Positions 54,211-64,000 of a stretch of 64,000 nt of DNA are shown piece by piece. The notes beneath the pieces were generated by a model. It did no database searches. It was not told the DNA's origin and worked only from the letters and a program-made list of their open reading frames with translations. Numbering within the stretch: position 1 is the first letter of the stretch; each line of letters opens with the position of its first letter. The stretch covers positions 1 through 64,000 of the forward strand of contig CAVOWK010000042.1 of the NCBI GenBank assembly GCA_963700045.1. Direction: 5' to 3'. This DNA comes from RPQJ01 sp963700045 (GTDB lineage Bacteria; Pseudomonadota; Gammaproteobacteria; Steroidobacterales; Steroidobacteraceae). A program made the translations under genes and the position numbers.

Positions 54211-55173
54211 GTGCCTGCACCACCCAACGTCTTCGCCGGACCGTACCTGGATCGCATTGCGCACCTGCGCAAGGACGAGGCGTTCGTGGCCGATGCCCTG
54301 CGCGGCGCCAAAGCCCGCATCGTGCCCGTGCACGAGTCGCGCATTCTCGTGCAGCGCGGCCCTGACGGCTGGTCGGCGGCATTCGCGACGTCGATGGACC
54401 TCGGGATGCTGCCCGCACTCGCTGCAGAACCCGTGCTGCTGGGCCGCTTCGACGATTGCATCTATTTCGCCGCCGAAGTGGCAAGCCCGGATCCGGTGCA
54501 GGCGCTGTTCACGACGGGCTCGGTCAGGTTCGAGGATCTGCGCAACGCCGGCGGCCAGTTGCCGGAACAGCAGGCCGGTGTGCTCGCGTATGCGCGCGCC
54601 ATGCTCTACTGGCGCAGCCGTCACCGTTACTGTGGCGCGTGCGGCGCGCCAACTCGCGTCGCCAGCGCCGGCCACGTCATGAAGTGCGCGAACGACGCCT
54701 GCGGCATCGATCATTTTCCGCGCCTGGATCCCGCCATCATCGTGCTGGTCACGGATGGCGAGCGGGCGTTGCTCGGTCGCCAGGCCTCCTGGCCAGCGGG
54801 ACGGTATTCGACGATCGCGGGCTTCGTCGAACCCGGCGAGAGCCTGGAAGATGCCGTGGCGCGCGAAGTGCTGGAAGAAACCGGCGTGACGGTGCTCGAA
54901 TCGACCTACCACTCGTCGCAACCGTGGCCATTCCCGTCGTCGCTGATGATCGGCTACACGGCGCTCGCCGCCGCAGAGTCGGTCCCGCGCGCCGACGAAG
55001 AACTCGAAGACGTCCGCTGGTTCACTCGCCAGCAAATCGCAGCGGGTTCTCCCGGACTGCCACCGCCGCAGTCGGTCTCGTTCCGCCTGATCGAGCACTG
55101 GTACGACTCCGGCTCGAACCTGCCCCTGGCGCAGACGCCGGGCATCACGCTCTGGGGTTCGCGGCGCGGCTGA
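54211..55173 (+). CDS. nudC: NADH pyrophosphatase / NAD-capped RNA hydrolase
   Basis: NudC hydrolyses NADH and removes NAD caps from RNA. The 320-residue product has an N-terminal domain and the four-cysteine zinc motif (CGAC, then CANDACG), followed by the Nudix box (GFVEPGESLEDAVAREVLEETGV) and the SQPWPFPSSLMIGY segment characteristic of NudC. It starts with GTG 54211. A TSUP transporter gene follows at 36 bp. Confidence 0.94.
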   Translation: MPAPPNVFAGPYLDRIAHLRKDEAFVADALRGAKARIVPVHESRILVQRGPDGWSAAFATSMDLGMLPALAAEPVLLGRFDDCIYFAAEVASPDPVQALFTTGSVRFEDLRNAGGQLPEQQAGVLAYARAMLYWRSRHRYCGACGAPTRVASAGHVMKCANDACGIDHFPRLDPAIIVLVTDGERALLGRQASWPAGRYSTIAGFVEPGESLEDAVAREVLEETGVTVLESTYHSSQPWPFPSSLMIGYTALAAAESVPRADEELEDVRWFTRQQIAAGSPGLPPPQSVSFRLIEHWYDSGSNLPLAQTPGITLWGSRRG

Positions 55174-55209
55174 CACCGGCCCGCTGCCCGCAACCTTCGC
55201 AGACGCAAC

Positions 55210-55980
55210 GTGACGCTGGCAATCCTGCTCGTGCTCGTCGCCGCGTTCGGCGCCGGTTTCATCGACGCGCTGGCTGGCGGCGGCGGCCTGATCCAGCTGC
55301 CCGCGCTGTTTGCGACGTTTCCTCAGGCTCCCCACACCACTCTGCTCGGGACCGGCAAGCTCGCTGGATTCGCGGGCACCTCGAGCGCGATCGCCCGCTT
55401 CATCCGGCACGTACGACTCGATTGGAGCCTGCTGTTGCCGGCCGCAGGCGGTGCATTTGCCGCCGCACTCGTCGGTGCGTGGCTGGCGACGGGCGTGTCA
55501 CCGGAGCGGTTCCGCGCGCTCGTGCCGCTGTTGCTGAGCTTCGTGCTCGTCTACACGCTGCTGAACAAGGACCTCGGTCGCGACCACCGTCCACGTGCCC
55601 TCGGTCGAAGCGGCCGCTGGCTCGCGGCGGGTACCGCGGGAATCATCGGTCTGTATGACGGATTCTTCGGCCCGGGCACCGGCAGCTTCCTGGTCTTCCT
55701 GTTCGTCCGCCTGTTCGGGCTCGACTTCCTGCACGCATCGGCCTCGGCCAAGATCGTCAATGCCGCAACCAATGCCGCGGCGATCATCCTGTTCGGGCTG
55801 ACCGGCGAATTGTACTGGCTGCTGGGCCTCGCGATGTCGGTCAGCAACATCGCCGGTGCGCAGTTCGGCAGCCACCTTGCGATCCGGCGCGGCAGCGCTC
55901 TCGTGCGCAAGGTGTTCATGGTCGTCGTGTTCGCACTGATCGCGAAGACGGCGTGGGATGCCATCCGGATGCAGCTGTAA
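55210..55980 (+). CDS. TSUP-family sulfite/sulfonate exporter-like permease
   Basis: The 256-residue product has eight predicted membrane helices in two homologous halves, each with the TauE/SafE pattern: AAFGAGFIDALAGGGGLIQLPAL and GIIGLYDGFFGPGTGSFLVF, plus KLAGFAGTSSAIARF. This matches YfcA-like TSUP proteins, which move sulfite, organosulfonates or similar anions. It starts with GTG 55210. Confidence 0.9.
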   Translation: MTLAILLVLVAAFGAGFIDALAGGGGLIQLPALFATFPQAPHTTLLGTGKLAGFAGTSSAIARFIRHVRLDWSLLLPAAGGAFAAALVGAWLATGVSPERFRALVPLLLSFVLVYTLLNKDLGRDHRPRALGRSGRWLAAGTAGIIGLYDGFFGPGTGSFLVFLFVRLFGLDFLHASASAKIVNAATNAAAIILFGLTGELYWLLGLAMSVSNIAGAQFGSHLAIRRGSALVRKVFMVVVFALIAKTAWDAIRMQL

Positions 55981-56002
55981 GCAGGCGCGGCGTCAGGACC
56001 GC

Positions 56003-56008
56003 TAGAAT
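56003..56008 (+). promoter_or_regulatory. Possible -10 box of the DUF4126 gene
   Basis: TAGAAT lies 38 bp upstream of the ATG at 56046. It is the best -10 match in the 65-bp gap after the TSUP gene. Confidence 0.35.
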
Positions 56009-56045
56009 GCGCGGGCGGGGTAATCGCACGGTCGAGGTGGGAAAC

Positions 56046-56651
56046 ATGGATCTTTCTTGGACGACGTTCGCCGGCATTGCGCTCGGTATCGGCCTCGCCG
56101 CGGCCACCGGCTTCCGTGTGTTCCTGCCGCTGCTGGTTGCCGGTCTTGCCGCGCACTTCGGCTACATCCCGTTGTCCGGGAACTTCCAGTGGCTCGCGAG
56201 CACGCCGGCGCTCGTGATGCTCGGCACGGCCGCTGCTGCCGAAGTACTCGCGTACTACATTCCCGGCGTAGATCACGCACTGGACGTCGTGGCGAGTCCC
56301 GCCACGCTGGTGGCCGGCGCGGTCGCAAGCGCCGCGGTGATGACGGACCTGCCGCCGAGCATCCTGTGGCCCGTCGCGATCATTGGCGGCAGCGGGATTG
56401 CCGGCTTGACCAAAGGCAGTTCGGCACTCATCCGCGCAAAGTCCGGTCTGATGACGGGCGGCCTCGGCAATCCGGTGGTCTCGACCGCAGAAACGATTGG
56501 CGCCACGGGCCTGTCGCTGTTCGCCATTGCGCTGCCTGTGGTTGCACTCGTGCTGATCGTCGTGCTGCTCGTCTGGGTGGTGCGCAAGACGGGGCGTTTC
56601 TTCTTCGGGCGCCGCAAGGTCGACGCCATCGCTGCGCCGCGGGAGCGCTGA
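56046..56651 (+). CDS. DUF4126 membrane protein
   Basis: The 201-residue product has about five membrane helices and the DUF4126 hallmarks: GIALGIGLAAATGFRVFLPLLVAGLAAHFGY, GVDHALDVVASPATLVAGAV, and GSGIAGLTKGSSALIRAKSGLMTGGLGNPVVSTAE. Function is unknown. It lies 9 bp before the NRDE gene. Confidence 0.82.
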   Translation: MDLSWTTFAGIALGIGLAAATGFRVFLPLLVAGLAAHFGYIPLSGNFQWLASTPALVMLGTAAAAEVLAYYIPGVDHALDVVASPATLVAGAVASAAVMTDLPPSILWPVAIIGGSGIAGLTKGSSALIRAKSGLMTGGLGNPVVSTAETIGATGLSLFAIALPVVALVLIVVLLVWVVRKTGRFFFGRRKVDAIAAPRER

Positions 56652-56660
56652 GCGGGGTTT

Positions 56661-57440
56661 ATGTGCCTGCTCGTGCTTGCCTGGAAGTCACACCCGCGCT
56701 ATCGGCTGATCGTGGCCGCGAACCGCGACGAATTCCATGACCGTCCGACCGCCCCGCTTGGCTGGTGGCCCGACGACTCGGGCATTCTCGCGGGCCGCGA
56801 CCTGCGCGGATCCGGGACGTGGCTGGGCGCAGCACGAACCGGTCGATTCGGTGTCGTCACCAATTTCCGTGAACTCGAGCGACCCGCAGCGGACGCGCCA
56901 TCGCGCGGCGACCTCGTGAGGCGCTTCCTGTCCGCAGCGACCTCGCCGCAGGAATACTTCGACGACCTGCGCAAACGCGCGCCGGCCTACGCCGGCTTCA
57001 ACCTGTTGCTCGGCGGGGCTCGCTCGCTCCATTACTACTCGAACCGCGATGGGCTGGAAGCGAGACCGCTCGGGCGCGGCATCTACGGACTCAGCAACCA
57101 CTCGCTCGATTCCCCGTGGCCCAAGTTGTTGCGCACGCGACAACGGCTGTCGGACCTGATCGCGACCGATGCCGTGGAACCCGAATCGCTATTCACGTTG
57201 CTCGCGGATCGCCTGCCAGCCGACCTCGACGAAACGCCGGACACCGGCCTGCCGCCGGAATGGGAGCGCGCCTTGTCCGCACCATTCGTCGTGCACGAAA
57301 GGTATGGCACGCGCTGCTCGTCGGTGCTGCTCGTCGAGCACGACGGCCGCACGACGATGTGCGAGCGCCGGTTCGACGCAGGCGGGAACACCACCGGTGC
57401 GACGCGCCTCGAATTCGCCAGCGCCGACGTACCCGAATGA
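56661..57440 (+). CDS. NRDE (TANGO2-like) protein
   Basis: The 259-residue product starts CLLVLAWKSHPRYRLIVAANRDEFHDRPTAPL, containing the NRDE motif, and continues with GGRDLRGSGTWLGAARTGRFGVVTNFRE. TANGO2 proteins are implicated in haem or acyl-CoA handling. Its stop overlaps the upstream ATG of tamA. It sits in the run nudC-TSUP-DUF4126-NRDE-tamA-tamB. Confidence 0.9.
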   Translation: MCLLVLAWKSHPRYRLIVAANRDEFHDRPTAPLGWWPDDSGILAGRDLRGSGTWLGAARTGRFGVVTNFRELERPAADAPSRGDLVRRFLSAATSPQEYFDDLRKRAPAYAGFNLLLGGARSLHYYSNRDGLEARPLGRGIYGLSNHSLDSPWPKLLRTRQRLSDLIATDAVEPESLFTLLADRLPADLDETPDTGLPPEWERALSAPFVVHERYGTRCSSVLLVEHDGRTTMCERRFDAGGNTTGATRLEFASADVPE

Positions 57441-57472
57441 TGTCGATCGACGCGCACAGGCCTGGAGCGCTG

Positions 57473-59244
57473 ATGAGCCTGCTGGGGCGGCTGCTGCTGG
57501 CGTGCGCACTTGTCTGGTCGGGGACGGCGCTTGCAGCCGCGCCGAAGGAGCGCATCGAGATCAAGATCGATGGCGTGCCGGACGACATGGCGGCCAACGT
57601 CCGCTCGTATCTGACCCTGTCCCGTTACGTGACCCGCGACGACCTGACCGACCCGCAAGTGCGGCGGCTCGCCGACCGTGCCGTGGACGAAGCCGCCGAC
57701 GCGCTGCGTCCATTCGGGTTTTACGCGCCGACAATCCGCAGCCGCACGAGTCGCGACGATCCCAGGTGGATCGTGCGCCTGAAGATCGTTCCCGGCGAAC
57801 CCGTGCGCATGAAGAACGTCGACGTCGAGATCATCGGCGCCGGTGCGGTTGACAAGTCCCTGCTGCAGGTCGTCGCCGAGACTACGCTCAAGCCCGGCAC
57901 GCGCCTCGAGCACGCCAGTTACGAGGCACTCAAGGCGTCACTGATGCGCACGGCGCGCGATCGAGGCTTTCTCGACGCCACGCTGACGCGACGCGAGCTG
58001 ATCGTGAATCCTACCGACCTGACGGCGGATGCGCGCATCACGCTCGAGACGGGCGGCCGCTACGAATTCGGCGCCCTGGAACTCGACCAGGAAATCATTC
58101 AGGACGACCTGATGCGGGCCTACCTGCGTTTCTCGCCGGGCCAGCCGTTTTCACCCGAGGCGCTGAACAGCACGCAGTTCGCGCTCGAGGACAGCAACTA
58201 TTTCTCGTCGGTCGTCGTCACGCCGGGTGAACGCGACCGGACGAACCTGACGGTCCCGGTGAAGATCCACGTCGAGCCGATCAAGCGCAATCGCTATGCC
58301 GTGAACGCAGGTTACGGCACCGACACCGGCATTCGCGGCCAGTTCACCTGGGACAACCGGCTGATCAACACCAAAGGTCACAGGTCGCGCGTCGAACTCA
58401 CGGCCTCCGAGATCCGCTACGAGGCCCTCGCTCGCTACGTGATTCCGGTCGGCGACCCGAGCCTCGAAAAACTCGAGTTCTCGCTCGCCTACGTCGACGA
58501 GGACATCGGCGACCTCCGGAGCCAGCGCACCGAACTCACCGGTGGCCTGACGCAGGTGTTCGGACGCTGGCAGCAGGTGATGTTCCTGAAGCTCAACGAT
58601 GAGCGCACGATCTATCCCGACGGCGGTTCCGACGATGCCCTGCTGCTGATCCCGGGCATCAGCTATGCGAGCCTGCCGCCGAACTTCCTGACGGGATGGG
58701 TGCGTGACGCAGCGTATTACGTCGAGTTGAGCGGCAGTCCGGCAACGCTGGGATCCGATTCTTCCTACCTGCGCTTCTATGGCCGAGCGGAGCGCGTGTG
58801 GCCGATCCATGGGCCCTGGTACTTTCGCGGTCGCGCGGAACTCGGCACCAGCTGGGTGGACGATTTCTCCGAGCTACCTGCCTCGCAGCGATTCTTCGCC
58901 GGCGGCGACCGCAGCGTGCGCGGCTTCGCGCTCAACTCACTCAGCCCACCGTTACCGCCAAGCGAGACAAAGGCCGGCGCCTCGTCGGGCCAGGGTGGCG
59001 GCGGCGAGCACAAGGTGGTCGCCAGCATCGAGTTCGAACGCGATTTTCGCGCAACTTCCGCGGCGCCGTGTTCTTCGACACCGGCAACGCGTTCAACGAC
59101 TGGAGCGCACCGCTCGAGTATTCGGTCGGCGTCGGCGTGCGCTGGCGACTGCCGATGCTCATGATCGGCTTCGACGTGGCGCAGGCCCTGTCGCAGCCCG
59201 ACCTCAAGCCACGCCTCCACCTGAACATCACGCAGGTGTTGTAG
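57473..59244 (+). CDS. tamA: Translocation and assembly module outer membrane protein TamA, frameshifted
   Basis: TamA is an Omp85-family barrel that with TamB inserts outer-membrane proteins and moves lipids. The first frame has the signal peptide (LLLACALVWSGTALAAA), POTRA domains (about 30-260), and the beginning of the barrel with RFFAGGDRSVRGFALNSLSPP. Near 59044 the frame breaks (FERD), and another frame carries SRNFRGAVFFDTGNAFNDW to the end at 59244 with the C-terminal barrel strand. One T missing from the GATTTT run would restore it, giving 590 residues. ATG 57473 fits the signal peptide; ATG 57437 also overlaps NRDE. Confidence 0.88.
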
Positions 59245-59245
59245 C

Positions 59246-62200
59246 GTGCGCCGTCGTTACGCCGTGTTTCTCGTACTGGTGCTGGCTCTGGCCGGCGGCG
59301 TCGCGCTGTTCCTGCACTGGTTGCTGTTCACACAGCAGGGCCTGGAGTTCGCGCTCGCGCAGCTGGGCCGCTTGCCCACCATCAAGATCGAAGTGCGCGG
59401 CGCGCGGGGCTCGATCGCAGGACCGTTGACGGCGGACAGCGTCACTGTCGATCACGAAGCAGCCCACGTCGTCGCGCGCGGCGTGGCCGTGAGTCCAGAG
59501 CCGGGCGGCCTGATCGTCGGCCACTTCGGGCTCGAAGGACTGACGGTGTCGCGCCTGGAGGTGACGCTCAAGGAACGGCCGCCGCAACCCGCGAAGCCGC
59601 CGTATTTCCTGCCGGCCGGCTTGCGCATTACGGCACCGGACTTCCGGCTCGGCGACATCGTACTGACCCTGAAGGGTGGCCAGCGGATCGAGGCACGCGC
59701 AGCCACAGGTTCACTCAGCTTGACGCGCTGGCGGCTCGATCTCGACCCGGTCGACGTGCGCGGGCCGGACGGCCGCATCAGCGGCAATCTCACTCTGCGC
59801 GCCTCGGAGCCGCTCGGCCTGCGCACTGACCTGCGGGGGGAATGGCAGCTGCCAGGCGACGCGTTCGAATATCGCTTCCGTGTCGTGACGCGAGGCAATC
59901 TTGACCGGCTCGGTGCGGATGTCGTCCTCGACGCGCCCGCGAAGCTGACATTTGCGGGCACGTTGCTCGACCTGACGGGGCAACCGCGTGCGCAGGGCAC
60001 CTTCCGCATGACCGCGTTCGATGGCTCGCCCTGGGTGCCTGGCGGACGCTTGCCGCAGTTGACGGGCACGATCACGCTCGCTGCGGGCCCCGCGTCGCTC
60101 GGGATCGACGGGACGCTGACCTCGCCGGCACTGCCGAATCAGCAACTGCGCGTGCAGGGCGCGGGGCGATGGGAGGAGCGGACGATTTCGCTCGCCAACC
60201 TGCAGGTGTGGCTGCCGCGCATGGGGCTCGCCGTGACTTCGAGCGGCACGATCGAACTGCCCGCTGCAGATGCGCCGGAAGGCACGCTGCCGCTGCTGGC
60301 ACTGAACGGCGACTGGTCGGCGCTGCAATGGCCCGTCGCACTCGATGGCGAACCCGTCGTGAAAAGCCCGCAGGGCGTGTACACGCTCGAAGGTTCGATG
60401 CCCTACCGGTTCTCGACACGCGCCCAGGTTGAAGGCCCCGCCATTCCGTCGACGAGCTTCGAGGCGGCCGGCATCGTCAGCAGGACCGGCGTCGTGCTCG
60501 ATCGCTTCGATGGTTACGCGCTGCGCGGGCGGATCAACGGTCGCGGCAAGCTGTCGTGGTCGGGCAACCAGGCGTGGAATTTCGACGTCGACGCGCAGGG
60601 ACTCGCGATCAGCGAATTGCGGCCGGGCGTCGACGGCCGCGTCAGTGCGAAGGGCACCATCGCAGGCGCAGGGCTCAGCGCGGCAGCGCCATGGACGGCG
60701 CGACTCACGTCGCTGTCCGGCACGATGTTCGGCCGGCCGCTGACCGGGCGCGGAGAGATCGCGCACCGTAACGGCATGTTCGACCTCCGGAACGTACGCA
60801 TTGCGAACGGCACCTCCTTCGTCGACCTCAACGGTCGCATCGGCACGAACGCGCTCGACCTGGACTGGAACGTCGATCTGCGTTCGCTGGCCGTCGTCCT
60901 GCCTGGCATGACTGGAACACTGGTCTCGCGCGGCACGGCTGGCGGAACGCCGTCCCGTCCCGTCATGGCCGGCACCGCACGCATGCGGAATTTCGATTAC
61001 GCCGGCGTGCAGATCGCGAGCTTCGACGCCGAAGCCGACATCGACTCGAGCGACAAGCGTCGTTCGAGTGTCGCGTTCAACGCCACGACCATCGATGCGG
61101 CCGGACTCGCGTTCGACTTCGCGCGCGGCAGCCTCGATGGCTTCGTCGGCGAACACCGGATCACGCTCGACTTCGCCTCGCCGGGCGACCCCGAACGCCG
61201 CATCGCCGAATTCCGCGGTGAATTCATCGCCGAAGGTGGCTATGACCTCGAGCGCAACCAATGGGCAGGCGATTTAGTCGCAGGCCGACATCCAGTTCAC
61301 CGAAGGCAACGCGCGACTGATCCAGCCGGCGGCGATCGTGCTCGGCCCGACGCTGCAGCGCACGTCGCCGCTGTGCCTGCGCACGGACCAGGACTCGCGG
61401 CTGTGCGTCGAAGGCGAGCGTCATCCGCAACCCCTGTCGTGGCGCGTGCTCTACAGCGCGGAAGACTGGCCGTTGCAGCGAATTCTGCGATCGCTGCTCG
61501 GGTGGCGCGAGTTCGACGGCCGGCTGCAGGCGAGCGGCTGGGCGGAAAAGTCGCCGGGCAAGGAGTGGATCGGCGGTTCGACGCTGCTCGTGCACGAGCC
61601 GACGATCAACGTGCAGCGCAACAAGTTCCGCGTCGAGCGCATCCGGCTGGGCAGCAGCCGCTTCGACCTGCTGGCCGAACCCACGCAGATTCATGCGACC
61701 CTCGACGTCGACATCGACGAGACCACGAAAGTGCAGGGCGCAGCGCTGGTACAGCGGCACGCGGGCGCACCACTCGACTCGACACTGACCGGACACATCA
61801 AGGGGACCTCCGAAGCGATCAAGGTCCTGCCGCTGCTGGTGCCGGAGATCGATCGGGCGGCCGGCCGGCTCGAAGGCAACATCTTGCTGGGCGGGACGGT
61901 CGGCCAGCCGACGTTCAATGGCGACTTCCAGGTGCGCGACGGCGTGCTGGAACTCTATCGAACCAACCTGAAGATTTCGGCGCTGCAGGCCGATGGCTCG
62001 TTCGACGGCGATGCGCTCACGTTCGACGCGCAGGGCGAGACCGCAAAAGGCAAGCTGACGATCGACGGCAACTTCACCTGGCCGGAAGGCGTCATGACCG
62101 GCTCCATGCGGTTACGCGGCGATCAGCTGCTGGTGGCGGACACGCCGGAGCTGCGCGTCCTCGCCTCGCCCGACATCGTGTTGCACGCCGGCGCGAACGG

Positions 62201-63047
62201 TTTCGAGGTTGAAGGCGAGGTGAAGATTCCGAACGCGCGCATCTCGCCGCGCGAGATCACGACCACGGTCAACACGTCGCCCGACGAGCGCATCGTCGGC
62301 CTTCCGGACGTCGAGGACACCGAGCCGTCGTCGGCCGACCGGGTCACGAGCCGGATCAAGGTTGTGCTCGGCGATGCCGTGCGGGTGGATGCTTACGGCC
62401 TGAAGGCGCGCCTGGAAGGCAGCGTGACCGTGTCGACGGTGCCGGACGACGTACCGCGCGGCAACGGCGTCATCCGCGTCGCCGAGGGTCAGTACAAGGC
62501 GTTCGGCCAGGACGTTCGCATCACGAGGGGCACGCTGACATTCAACGACTCGCCGCTCAACGAGCCGGTGCTCGACATCGTGGCCGAGCGCAAGATCAAG
62601 GACGCGGACATCACGGTGGCGGTCAACGTGCGCGGGACGATCGCGCAACCTTTCGTCACGATCACCTCGCAGCCGTCGATGTCGAGCAACGAGGCTCTGT
62701 CGTACCTGCTGACAGGACGCTCGATCGATACGCTGCAATCCGGCGAGGCCGCGAACGTCAACCAGGCGGCAGAGAGTCTCGCGGTGAGCGGCGGTGGGCT
62801 GCTGCTCGGTGGCCTCGGCACGCGCCTCGGCCTGGACGAAGTGTCCGTCGAACGGACCGGCGATGACGACACGTCGGTCGTGCTCGGAAAGGCTCTTTCA
62901 CCGGATCTGTACGTGAGCTATGGCATCTCGATTGCCGAGGCGATCAACACCATCAAGCTCAGGTACACCCTGAACGAACGGTGGTCGCTGAAGGCCGAGG
63001 CGGGCATCGAGCAGAGCGCGGATATCGAGTATCGGATCGAGCGGTAG
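59246..63047 (+). CDS. tamB: Translocation and assembly module protein TamB, frameshifted
   Basis: TamB is an inner-membrane-anchored periplasmic beta-taco protein that transfers lipids between membranes. An N-terminal helix (RYAVFLVLVLALAGGVALFLHW) is followed by long beta-rich repeats. The C-terminal DUF490 domain (SNEALSYLLTGRS, then GGGLLLGGLGTRLGLDEVSVERT and SPDLYVSYGISIAE) is intact. One extra base near 61277 joins NQWAGDL to SQADIQFTEGNARL, giving 1266 residues, near the E. coli length. It starts with GTG 59246, two bases after the tamA stop. The two form the usual operon. Confidence 0.9.
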
Positions 63048-63080
63048 CCCGATTCGCTTCTGAGTCACGGGTTGCAGGGG

Positions 63081-63148
63081 TGGAGTTCCGTGCTTCTTCC
63101 GGCGAGCGGAAAGGCAGACACGCTCGCCGGAAGAAGCACGGAACCCCA
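63081..63148. repeat. Palindromic hairpin element, copy 1
   Basis: Arms of 28 bp (63081-63108 and 63121-63148) pair with one mismatch around the 12-nt loop GAAAGGCAGACA. It lies 34 bp after the tamB stop. Copy 2 has the same core in reverse orientation. Confidence 0.88.
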
Positions 63149-63488
63149 CCCTGGCGTCACGCGCCTGAGCGAGTCACGGGCGGACGGTCAAAAGCGATTC
63201 TGTCGATGACGGCGCTTGCCCGATGACTCGCACGGCGCATGCAGCCGGACCGCGTTCGTGGAGCACCGCTCCAGGATGGCAAACCGAAGAACGTTCAGGT
63301 GCGTCTTCGAGCTTCATGGCACGCGACGTACCGAGCACAGGAGATCGGCGCAGACTTGCGTCTTCCTCCAGGAATTTCGGCGCTCGCGACCCGTCCGTAG
63401 CCGGCCATGCGATCCGACCTCGTCGACGTTGCATGCGCCGTGCGAATTCTCGCGCTTTGACGAGAATGCGCACAGGCGCGGTCGATCA
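63149..63488. other. Intergenic stretch with no gene seen
   Basis: I see no credible coding frame between the two hairpins. An inverted repeat (ATTCTCG and CGAGAAT, near 63438-63468) occurs once. All open frames here are short and have no family resemblance. Confidence 0.5.
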
Positions 63489-63564
63489 GGCGTCCGTTCC
63501 GGGTCTTCTCCGGGCGAGCGTGTCTGCCTTTCCGCTCGCCCGGAGAAGACCCGGAACGGACGCC
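63489..63564. repeat. Palindromic hairpin element, copy 2
   Basis: Arms of 32 bp (63489-63520 and 63533-63564) pair perfectly around TGTCTGCCTTTC, the reverse complement of the copy-1 loop. The arms differ from copy 1, but pairing is kept, so the structure seems to matter. It lies 27 bp before the NUDIX stop. Confidence 0.92.
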
Positions 63565-63591
63565 CTCAACACTCGACGCCGACAGCGAACT

Positions 63592-64000
63592 TCAATCAAA
63601 GTCCGTCGCAATCTCCGGGCGCAGGAAATGCTGCCGCATGCGCATGATCTGCTGCGGCGTACACCGCCCGATGGACATCGGCGGCAATTCGTCCGGATCG
63701 AAGAACTCGACGCCATCCGTCTCGTAACTGCCGCGAGCCTCGCCGCCTTCGATCTCGCAGAGGAAGAACGCCTTCCAGCTGTGATGCAGTGACGGCGTGT
63801 GGCCGTGCGCGTTGCGGTCGTACAGTGCCGCGAGTTTGACCACCCGCACGCGAAAGCCCGACTCCTGCTCGATTTCCTTGCGGACGGCGCCGGACGGCGA
63901 GTCGTTCACGTCGGCCCAGCCCCCAGGCAGGGTCCACAACCCATCCATCGCTTCGCGGACCAGCAGCACCTTGCCGTCGGCCGGCCGAAACACCGCGCCG
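63592..64000 (-). CDS. NUDIX hydrolase, 5' end outside the window
   Basis: The C-terminal 135 or so residues are present: VFRPADGKVLLVREAMDGLWTLPGGWADVNDSPSGAV, then the Nudix helix (RKEIEQESGFRV) and HSWKAFFLCEIEGGEA. The Nudix box is slightly degenerate (D for the first E, Q for one of the two Es). It is probably an ADP-ribose- or nucleotide-sugar-type hydrolase of the group with an N-terminal extra domain. The frame is open at the edge, so the start lies beyond 64000. Confidence 0.82.
   Translation of the reverse strand, partial: GAVFRPADGKVLLVREAMDGLWTLPGGWADVNDSPSGAVRKEIEQESGFRVRVVKLAALYDRNAHGHTPSLHHSWKAFFLCEIEGGEARGSYETDGVEFFDPDELPPMSIGRCTPQQIMRMRQHFLRPEIATDFD

Overview
The window looks like chromosomal core DNA of a GC-rich gammaproteobacterium. 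Evidence is the ftsY-ftsE-ftsX-rpoH order, the coaBC/dut, rsmD/coaD and rpmB/rpmG pairs, and gammaproteobacterial families such as SOUL, DUF6279-like, TamA/TamB and phasin proteins. The general character fits a relative of Xanthomonadales, Nevskiales or Steroidobacterales, but nothing here fixes the genus. I saw no tRNA, rRNA, insertion sequence, integrase or CRISPR array.

Layout. 1-9.3 kb: a membrane protein, an amidohydrolase, an ExoD-like protein, a LysR/glutathione S-transferase divergon, a DOPA-dioxygenase-like enzyme, RhlE and an M20 peptidase. 9.3-16 kb: a secreted chorismate mutase-cyclohexadienyl dehydratase fusion coupled to a YcaQ-type glycosylase gene, a flavoprotein dehydrogenase, HdeD, TrmB and MarC. 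16-24.4 kb: xthA-ampG-Rieske operon, pyrE, several envelope proteins, dut and coaBC. 24.5-28.2 kb: mutM, rpmB-rpmG, radC and rsmD-coaD. 28.2-30.4 kb: a lipoprotein lipase gene broken by many frameshifts. 30.5-35.8 kb: ftsYEX, rpoH behind a CIRCE-like operator, a PhaF-like phasin and an OmpA-family lipoprotein. 36-46.1 kb: glutaryl-CoA dehydrogenase, a SIMPL protein, a potassium channel, a glycerol-phosphate pair behind a perfect CRP-type site, and a three-gene operon starting with a receiver/OmpA-like hybrid. 46.2-53 kb: an EF-G paralogue, a sulfotransferase, DUF6279, an SRAP protein and an ABC-2 exporter. 53-54 kb: a divergent FlhD-like/FlhC-like pair sharing four 20-bp operator repeats. 54-63 kb: nudC, TSUP, DUF4126, NRDE, tamA and tamB in one run. 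The end holds two palindromic hairpin elements and a truncated NUDIX gene.

Three things cut across the map. First, many intergenic gaps are filled by arrays of a 9-bp unit (GGAAG plus four bases), often as a GGAAG half facing a CTTCC half, mostly just after stop codons. Second, at least eight genes, including the normally essential rpoH, carry apparent single-base frameshifts, mostly one extra base, which suggests uncorrected long-read errors. Third, several promoters carry recognisable operators: CIRCE-like at rpoH, CRP-type at the glycerophosphodiesterase operon, a sigma-54 box with no gene behind it, and the 20-bp iterons of the FlhDC-like pair.

The best candidate for an undescribed system is the FlhDC-like pair. 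One gene appears to encode two FlhD-like units in tandem, the other an FlhC-like zinc protein, with no flagellar genes in view. The secreted AroQ-PheC fusion is the best metabolic candidate.
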